Origin: Gallionella sp. UBA6045 | Lineage (GTDB): Bacteria > Pseudomonadota > Gammaproteobacteria > Burkholderiales > Gallionellaceae | Direction: 5' to 3' | Length of the DNA: 10,218 bases | Assembly: GCA_002429165.1 (NCBI GenBank) | Contig: DIYV01000011.1 | Coordinates: 49,010-59,227 of the forward strand | Part shown: positions 9,008 to 10,218 of the stretch, piece after piece | Layout of the letters: every line of letters begins with the position of its first letter | Position numbering within the stretch: position 1 is the stretch's first letter | Notes under the pieces: model-generated | Databases searched by the model: none | Seen by the model: the letters and a program-made list of their open reading frames with translations, nothing else | Told to the model about the DNA's origin: nothing | Position numbers and translations under genes: made by a program

Positions 9008-9910
9008 ATGAGTAATTATTATTCAGAGGCCGCGCTTAACCTGCACACCGTGCGCGACTATCTGCGTTTCGCGGTGAGCCGCTTCAACCAGGCCAAACTG
9101 TTTTTCGGGCACGGCAGCAGCGATGCCTATGATGAAGCTGCCTACCTTATCCTGCATACACTGCATCTTCCGCTGGACCGGCTGGAACCTTTTCTCGATG
9201 CGCATCTGACCGATGGCGAGCGCACCGAAGTATTGAATATCATTCACCGGCGCGTCGAACATCGCATCCCTGCGGCCTACCTGACCCATCAGGCATTCCT
9301 GGGTGAATTCAGCTTTTACGTGGACGAACGGGTCATCGTGCCGCGTTCTTTCATCGCCGAACTGTTGCTGGAACAGCTCAGCCCGTGGATCGCCGAGCCG
9401 GAAAAAATCAATGGCGTGCTCGACCTATGCACCGGCAGCGGCTGCCTTGCCATCCTTGCCACACATGCCTTTCCCTATGCCAGTGTGGACGCCGTGGACT
9501 TGTCATCTGCGGCGCTGGCCGTCGCAGAGCGCAACGTCGCCGACTATCAATTGCAAGACCGAGTCAGCCTGATCGAATCGGACCTGTTCGCCAAGCTCGA
9601 TAACAAACAGTATGACCTGATCATCAGCAATCCCCCTTATGTGGATGCCGAATCGGTCGCCGCGTTGCCGCAGGAATATCTGCATGAGCCGGAACTGGCG
9701 CTGGGCAGCGGCCGCGACGGCCTGGATGCCACCCGTCTCATCCTGAAACATGCCGCTCAACACCTCACGGAGAACGGCATCCTGGTCGTCGAGATCGGCC
9801 ACAACCGCGATGTGCTGGAAGCCGCCTACCCCAGCCTGCCGTTCACCTGGCTGGATGTATCAGCGGGTGACGAGTTTGTGTTCATGCTGCACCGCAATGA
9901 CCTCCTTTGA
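9008..9910 (+). CDS. prmB: Ribosomal protein uL3 glutamine N5-methyltransferase
   Basis: This 300-residue SAM-dependent methyltransferase belongs to the PrmB/HemK family and methylates a glutamine side chain of ribosomal protein L3. The N-terminal helical domain (about 1-95) has VRDYLRFAVSRFNQAKLFFGHGSSDAYDEA, typical of PrmB rather than PrmC. A linker with FYVDERVIVPRSFIAELL follows. The Rossmann core has motif I VLDLCTGSGCLAIL (137-150), the acidic Asp163 in VDAVDLS and the catalytic NPPYVDAE (208-215). HEPELALGSGRDGL (226-239) follows. In PRSFIAEL the family often has Pro where Phe116-adjacent residues stand here; this is a minor deviation. The ATG at 9008 aligns with the usual start, but its ribosome site is poor (AAAGGC lies 17 bases away). 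It follows the repeat after dapE and precedes hpnC by 3 bases. Confidence 0.93.
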   Translation: MSNYYSEAALNLHTVRDYLRFAVSRFNQAKLFFGHGSSDAYDEAAYLILHTLHLPLDRLEPFLDAHLTDGERTEVLNIIHRRVEHRIPAAYLTHQAFLGEFSFYVDERVIVPRSFIAELLLEQLSPWIAEPEKINGVLDLCTGSGCLAILATHAFPYASVDAVDLSSAALAVAERNVADYQLQDRVSLIESDLFAKLDNKQYDLIISNPPYVDAESVAALPQEYLHEPELALGSGRDGLDATRLILKHAAQHLTENGILVVEIGHNRDVLEAAYPSLPFTWLDVSAGDEFVFMLHRNDLL

Positions 9911-9913
9911 TTC

Positions 9914-10218
9914 ATGTCCGTAAACCATTACGAAAATTTTCCGGTCGCTTCCATCCTCTTGCCCAGACGGCTGTGCAAGCCGGTCGCGGCGATTTACCAT
10001 TTTGCCCGTGCAGCTGACGATATTGCGGACGAGGGCGAGTTATCCGACGCAGAACGCCTGAGACAACTCGATGGATTCCGTGCTGAACTGGCACTCATCG
10101 CAAACAATGAAACGCCCCTCACCCCGCTGTTCCGGAACCTCGCCGCTGAAGTCCATCAACACGCGCTGCCAATGCAGCCGCTGTACGATCTGCTCGATGC
10201 ATTTTCACAGGATGTGGT
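9914..10218 (+). CDS. hpnC: HpnC-type squalene synthase homologue (5' part, cut by window edge)
   Basis: The ATG at 9914, three bases after the prmB stop, opens a frame of 101 complete codons to the window end. It begins MSVNHYENFPVASILLPRR. The HYENFPVAS start, LLPRRLCKPVAAIYHFARAADDIADEGE and the first aspartate-rich motif DDIADE (about 35-40) are characteristic of HpnC, a trans-isoprenyl diphosphate synthase-fold protein. HpnC acts with HpnD and HpnE to make squalene from farnesyl diphosphate for hopanoids. A related phytoene/squalene synthase role cannot be fully excluded from the fragment. A hpnD/hpnE pair would be expected downstream, beyond the window. No strong ribosome site is seen, so coupling to prmB translation is likely. 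Confidence 0.88.
   Translation, partial: MSVNHYENFPVASILLPRRLCKPVAAIYHFARAADDIADEGELSDAERLRQLDGFRAELALIANNETPLTPLFRNLAAEVHQHALPMQPLYDLLDAFSQDV

Overview
The window reads as an ordinary chromosomal segment of a betaproteobacterium. Every confident protein resembles proteobacterial homologues. The succinylase lysine route with a DapC-type aminotransferase, an ArsC-like gene immediately before dapE, a PilU ATPase and an HpnC-type squalene synthase homologue together suggest Nitrosomonadales, perhaps near Gallionellaceae. That placement is inference from remembered homologues, not a search result. No rRNA, tRNA, CRISPR array, phage gene or transposase is visible, and no gene-free stretch exceeds 300 bases.

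Left part (1-3680). The 5' part of purT (leftward, cut by the window edge) is divergent from a class I fructose-bisphosphate aldolase (fbaB type, rightward). Two leftward genes follow: an HD-domain phosphohydrolase resembling cyclic-nucleotide phosphodiesterases, and a ten-helix EamA/DMT-family permease.

Middle and right part (3700-10218), all rightward. The genes are dapC, dapD, pilU, an ArsC/YffB-like thioredoxin-fold gene, dapE, prmB and the start of hpnC. DapD, DapC and DapE carry out three consecutive steps of lysine/diaminopimelate synthesis, from tetrahydrodipicolinate to LL-diaminopimelate. pilU sits among them; its stop overlaps the ArsC-like start, and dapE follows 8 bases later, so these three look co-transcribed. 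prmB and hpnC are 3 bases apart.

The most unusual content is a pair of related, structured, non-coding repeats in opposite orientation. One lies just after dapD (about 5917-6040) and one at the end of dapE (about 8764-8986), so they bracket pilU-arsC-dapE. Their central hairpins share the same architecture: an outer A/T stem, an asymmetric internal loop with a CGGCGCGRC side, and a CATAT/ATATG inner stem. The outer stems differ in sequence and length but remain base-paired in both, which points to conserved structure. The second copy is read through by dapE, giving the enzyme about 32 extra C-terminal residues. A further oddity is a 20-bp near-perfect tandem duplication over the dapC start, which creates a 7-codon leader ORF whose stop overlaps the dapC ATG.
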